Shown piece by piece: positions 14,596 through 16,702 of a stretch of 16,702 nt of DNA (position 1 is its first letter; each line of letters opens with the position of its first letter). A program made the position numbers and the translations under genes. The notes under the pieces were generated by a model. That model was not told the DNA's origin, searched no databases, and was given only the letters and a program-made list of their open reading frames with translations. Origin of the DNA: Deltaproteobacteria bacterium (GTDB lineage: Bacteria > Desulfobacterota > DSM-4660 > Desulfatiglandales > Desulfatiglandaceae); the NCBI GenBank assembly GCA_018644785.1, contig JABGPV010000098.1:1-16702 (forward strand), given 5' to 3'.

Positions 14596-15534
14596 ATGAA
14601 AACGACAGATGTGCTGGGGTGCGTGGGAGGGGCCGCGTTCCTTCTTCTTGCCTCGGCCTGGATCCCTTTTATAGGCCCTTTTTTCAGCCTCCTGACACCA
14701 TTGCCGTTTCTCTGCTACTCAACCCGCCTCGGCCTCCGCCAGGGGATAAAGCTTGCAGCGATAGCCGTCTTTGCCATCGGACTTCTTGCCAATCTCATGG
14801 GACAGCCGCAGGCCATAATTTTTGTTATTGAGTTCAGTATCATTGGTATGGGTCTATCGGAGCTTTTCAGGCGGGAACTGGCACTTGGCCAGACATTGTT
14901 TCTGGCAACGGTCTTCATGTTGTTGCTGGGCCTGGGGTTGCTTTTTTTTATCGGTCTATCAAAAAACATGGGTCCCATAGAGATGATTCTTGCCTATATG
15001 GCGGAACATCTCAATGCCACCATCGCGGCTTATAAGGATGTGAGTGTGGAAGGGACGGACGTACGGACTTTGGAAACCTATGCGAAAGCGTTCATGTTGA
15101 TCATTTCCAAGATTTACCCGTCCCTTATGATTATCGGTACGGGCTTTGCGCTTTGGTTGAACATTGTCATCGCCAAACCGCTCTTCAAATTGTGGCACCT
15201 CAAATATCCGCGATTTGGGCCCATGGATCGCTGGCAGTCCCCTGAGTGGCTGGTATGGGGCACCATCATTTCCGGTTTTGCGCTTTTTTTGTCATCAGGG
15301 AGTATCGAATTTCTGGCCATAAACGCCCTGATTGTTATTTTGGCCATCTATCTTTTTCACGGGCTATCCATCGTGCTGTTCTTTTTGAATAAGTATAAGG
15401 TTCCCACTTGGATCAGGGTCGGTGCGTATGTCTTGATCATGATTCAGCAGCTTTTTTTTGTGGTGCTGATACTGGCCGGTTTGTTTGACCAGTGGGCTGA
15501 TTTCAGGAGAATTCATCGAAGAGCCGATAGCTGA
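14596..15534 (+). CDS. DUF2232 (YybS-like) integral membrane protein
   Basis: This 312-residue protein has about eight hydrophobic segments spread over its whole length and a soluble stretch around residues 135-170. Position between rpsR and rplI is typical for DUF2232/YybS-family proteins, which are often found with rplI and dnaB. The biochemical role is unknown; a transport-like role is a guess from topology. The ATG at 14596 has no strong Shine-Dalgarno, consistent with low expression after the attenuator. It ends 23 nt before rplI. Confidence 0.8.
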   Translation: MKTTDVLGCVGGAAFLLLASAWIPFIGPFFSLLTPLPFLCYSTRLGLRQGIKLAAIAVFAIGLLANLMGQPQAIIFVIEFSIIGMGLSELFRRELALGQTLFLATVFMLLLGLGLLFFIGLSKNMGPIEMILAYMAEHLNATIAAYKDVSVEGTDVRTLETYAKAFMLIISKIYPSLMIIGTGFALWLNIVIAKPLFKLWHLKYPRFGPMDRWQSPEWLVWGTIISGFALFLSSGSIEFLAINALIVILAIYLFHGLSIVLFFLNKYKVPTWIRVGAYVLIMIQQLFFVVLILAGLFDQWADFRRIHRRADS

Positions 15535-15557
15535 AGCAAGCGACGGAGGAGAATCAA

Positions 15558-16019
15558 ATGGAAGTAATTTTAAGACAGGATGTGGATGAACTGGGCCTTG
15601 AAGGGGATATCGTCAAGGTGGCCAAAGGCTATGGACGAAACTATCTGATTCCGCAGTCCATGGCTTTGGAAGCCACGGAACACAATAGAAAGGCCCTTGA
15701 ATTGCAGCGAAAAAAAATTGAGTTGAAACGGGTAAGGGTCAAAGAGGAAGCGGAAAAAGTCAAAGCGGTAATGGAAGAGGTTGTGCTGACTTTTTCTCAG
15801 AAGTCAGGTGAAGAGGGAAAACTTTACGGCTCTGTCACATCCATGGATGTCGCTTCACAGCTCAAGGACAAAGGTATCGATGTTGATAGAAGGAAAATCG
15901 TACTGGAAAAGCCCATCAAGGAATTGGGTGAATTTCAGGTAGAGATTAAGATTTATCCCGAAGTCAGCGCGGCTATCAAAGTCGTGGTAAAAGCGGACGA
16001 GGAAGCTCCGAAAGAATAA
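15558..16019 (+). CDS. rplI: 50S ribosomal protein L9
   Basis: This 153-residue L9 protein binds 23S rRNA near the L1 stalk base. The N-terminal domain MEVILRQDVDELGLEGDIV with GYGRNYLIPQSMA is the family signature, followed by the long connecting helix (about 41-75, charged Lys/Glu/Arg) and the C-terminal domain with GKLYGSVTSMDVA. Length is normal. GGAGGAG lies about 8 nt upstream of the ATG. It is followed by dnaB after 61 nt, a common arrangement. Confidence 0.96.
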   Translation: MEVILRQDVDELGLEGDIVKVAKGYGRNYLIPQSMALEATEHNRKALELQRKKIELKRVRVKEEAEKVKAVMEEVVLTFSQKSGEEGKLYGSVTSMDVASQLKDKGIDVDRRKIVLEKPIKELGEFQVEIKIYPEVSAAIKVVVKADEEAPKE

Positions 16020-16080
16020 GTAAAACGGTTACGGTTCAGAAACTAACCTCATACCAAGCTTTGGCGTTAAGGGTTTTTCC

Positions 16081-16702
16081 ATGCCTGTAAACAACGATCG
16101 AGCCGCCCGTTTTTCCCCCAAAGTTCCGCCCCACAACCTGGAGGCGGAGCAGGCCGTTCTGGGAGGGGTGTTGTTAAACAATGATGCCATGAACCAACTC
16201 ATGGACATCCTTTCTTCCGACGATTTCTACCGAGGGGCACACGCCACCATTTTTGAAGGGATGGCTCTCCTGTATAATGAGAGCGAACCCATTGATGTCA
16301 TAACGCTTTCCGAAGTTCTTACCCGGACAAACCAGGTGGAAACGGTGGGTGGCATCGATTATCTGGCGGTACTGGTTCAGTCGGTCTCCACTTCAGCGGG
16401 GATTGTCTATCATGCGAAGATTATCAAGCATGCCTCGGTGCGGAGGCGGTTGATTTCGGAGTGTTCGAACATTTCGGAATTATGCTTTCAGGAGCAGGAA
16501 GATGCCGAGGGGCTCCTTGAAAAAGCCGAACAGACGATTTTCAATATCGCTGAATCGCAGATCAAGGAAGGTTTCCAAGGCCTTGGTCAGGTCATCAAGG
16601 GGAGTATGGAGAGGGTGGTGAAGGCGGGGGAATCCAAAGGATTCCTGACGGGCATCACCACCGGATTTGAACATTTTGATCGTCTGACAGCGGGCCTTCA
16701 AC
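16081..16702 (+). CDS. dnaB: Replicative DNA helicase DnaB (N-terminal part)
   Basis: The first 207 codons of dnaB are present and run open off the right edge. PPHNLEAEQAVLGGVL (about 17-32) opens the N-terminal DnaB domain that binds DnaG primase. The helical hairpin region, the linker, and the start of the RecA-like ATPase domain (ITTGFEHFDRLTAGLQ) follow. The Walker A motif lies just beyond the window. DnaB is the hexameric helicase that unwinds DNA at the replication fork. The ATG at 16081 has AAGGG about 9 nt upstream. There is no sign of an intein in the visible part, but the usual intein sites lie further downstream. Confidence 0.94.
   Translation, partial: MPVNNDRAARFSPKVPPHNLEAEQAVLGGVLLNNDAMNQLMDILSSDDFYRGAHATIFEGMALLYNESEPIDVITLSEVLTRTNQVETVGGIDYLAVLVQSVSTSAGIVYHAKIIKHASVRRRLISECSNISELCFQEQEDAEGLLEKAEQTIFNIAESQIKEGFQGLGQVIKGSMERVVKAGESKGFLTGITTGFEHFDRLTAGLQ

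Noticed and set aside
1..16702. CRISPR array, prophage, toxin-antitoxin or defence island
   Set aside because: No direct-repeat array, integrase, transposase or small toxin/antitoxin pair was recognised; the content is mainly housekeeping.

Overview
This window looks like chromosomal DNA from a sulfate-reducer-like Desulfobacterota (former Deltaproteobacteria, probably Desulfobacterales). That is an inference from protein flavour: a stand-alone IMP cyclohydrolase, a CoA-disulfide-reductase/rhodanese fusion, a DUF1178 protein, a small Cys-rich protein behind queG, and the order rpsF-rpsR-DUF2232-rplI-dnaB. Coding density is high. I see no tRNA, rRNA, CRISPR array, prophage or transposase gene.

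Layout. (a) 1-2215, minus strand: a CBS-domain protein and an SLC13-type permease, probably one operon with a near-consensus promoter (2187-2215) and a further gene starting at the left edge. (b) 2149-2509: intergenic DNA holding that promoter and a 127-bp imperfect palindrome (2316-2442). (c) 2510-5107, plus: a persulfide/CoA-disulfide reductase fused to rhodanese, a free-standing cyclic-nucleotide-binding-domain protein, a REP-like inverted repeat, then a dodecin. (d) 5183-5800, plus: a TetR-family regulator, convergent with (e) 7122-5809, minus: a LOG-family protein and rsmG. (f) 7344-9360, plus, divergent from LOG: a second dodecin with a TTG start, an XRE-cupin regulator, a DUF1178 protein and a stand-alone IMP cyclohydrolase, ended by a strong terminator that lies inside the convergent neighbour. 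(g) 11358-9366, minus: methionine aminopeptidase with a SEC-C zinc motif, queG and a Cys-rich small protein, each coupled by overlapping stop/start codons. (h) 11548-13629, plus: two GDP-mannose 4,6-dehydratase-family genes in tandem, the first carrying a one-base frameshift. (i) 13663 to the end, plus: the ribosomal cluster rpsF-rpsR-DUF2232-rplI-dnaB (dnaB cut by the window edge), with a consensus promoter and a structured leader that can sequester the rpsF Shine-Dalgarno.

How the genes work together. Most of the window is housekeeping: ribosome assembly and replication (i), rRNA/tRNA modification and N-terminal processing (e, g), purine synthesis (f) and nucleotide-sugar supply for surface glycans (h). 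Region (c) suggests sulfur-redox metabolism. I found no convincing new multi-gene defence or mobile system. The observations most worth following are the rpsF leader, two dodecins lacking the canonical flavin-contact residues, the frameshifted gmd paralogue, the queG-coupled Cys-rich protein, the altered signature loops of the permease, and two intergenic inverted repeats.
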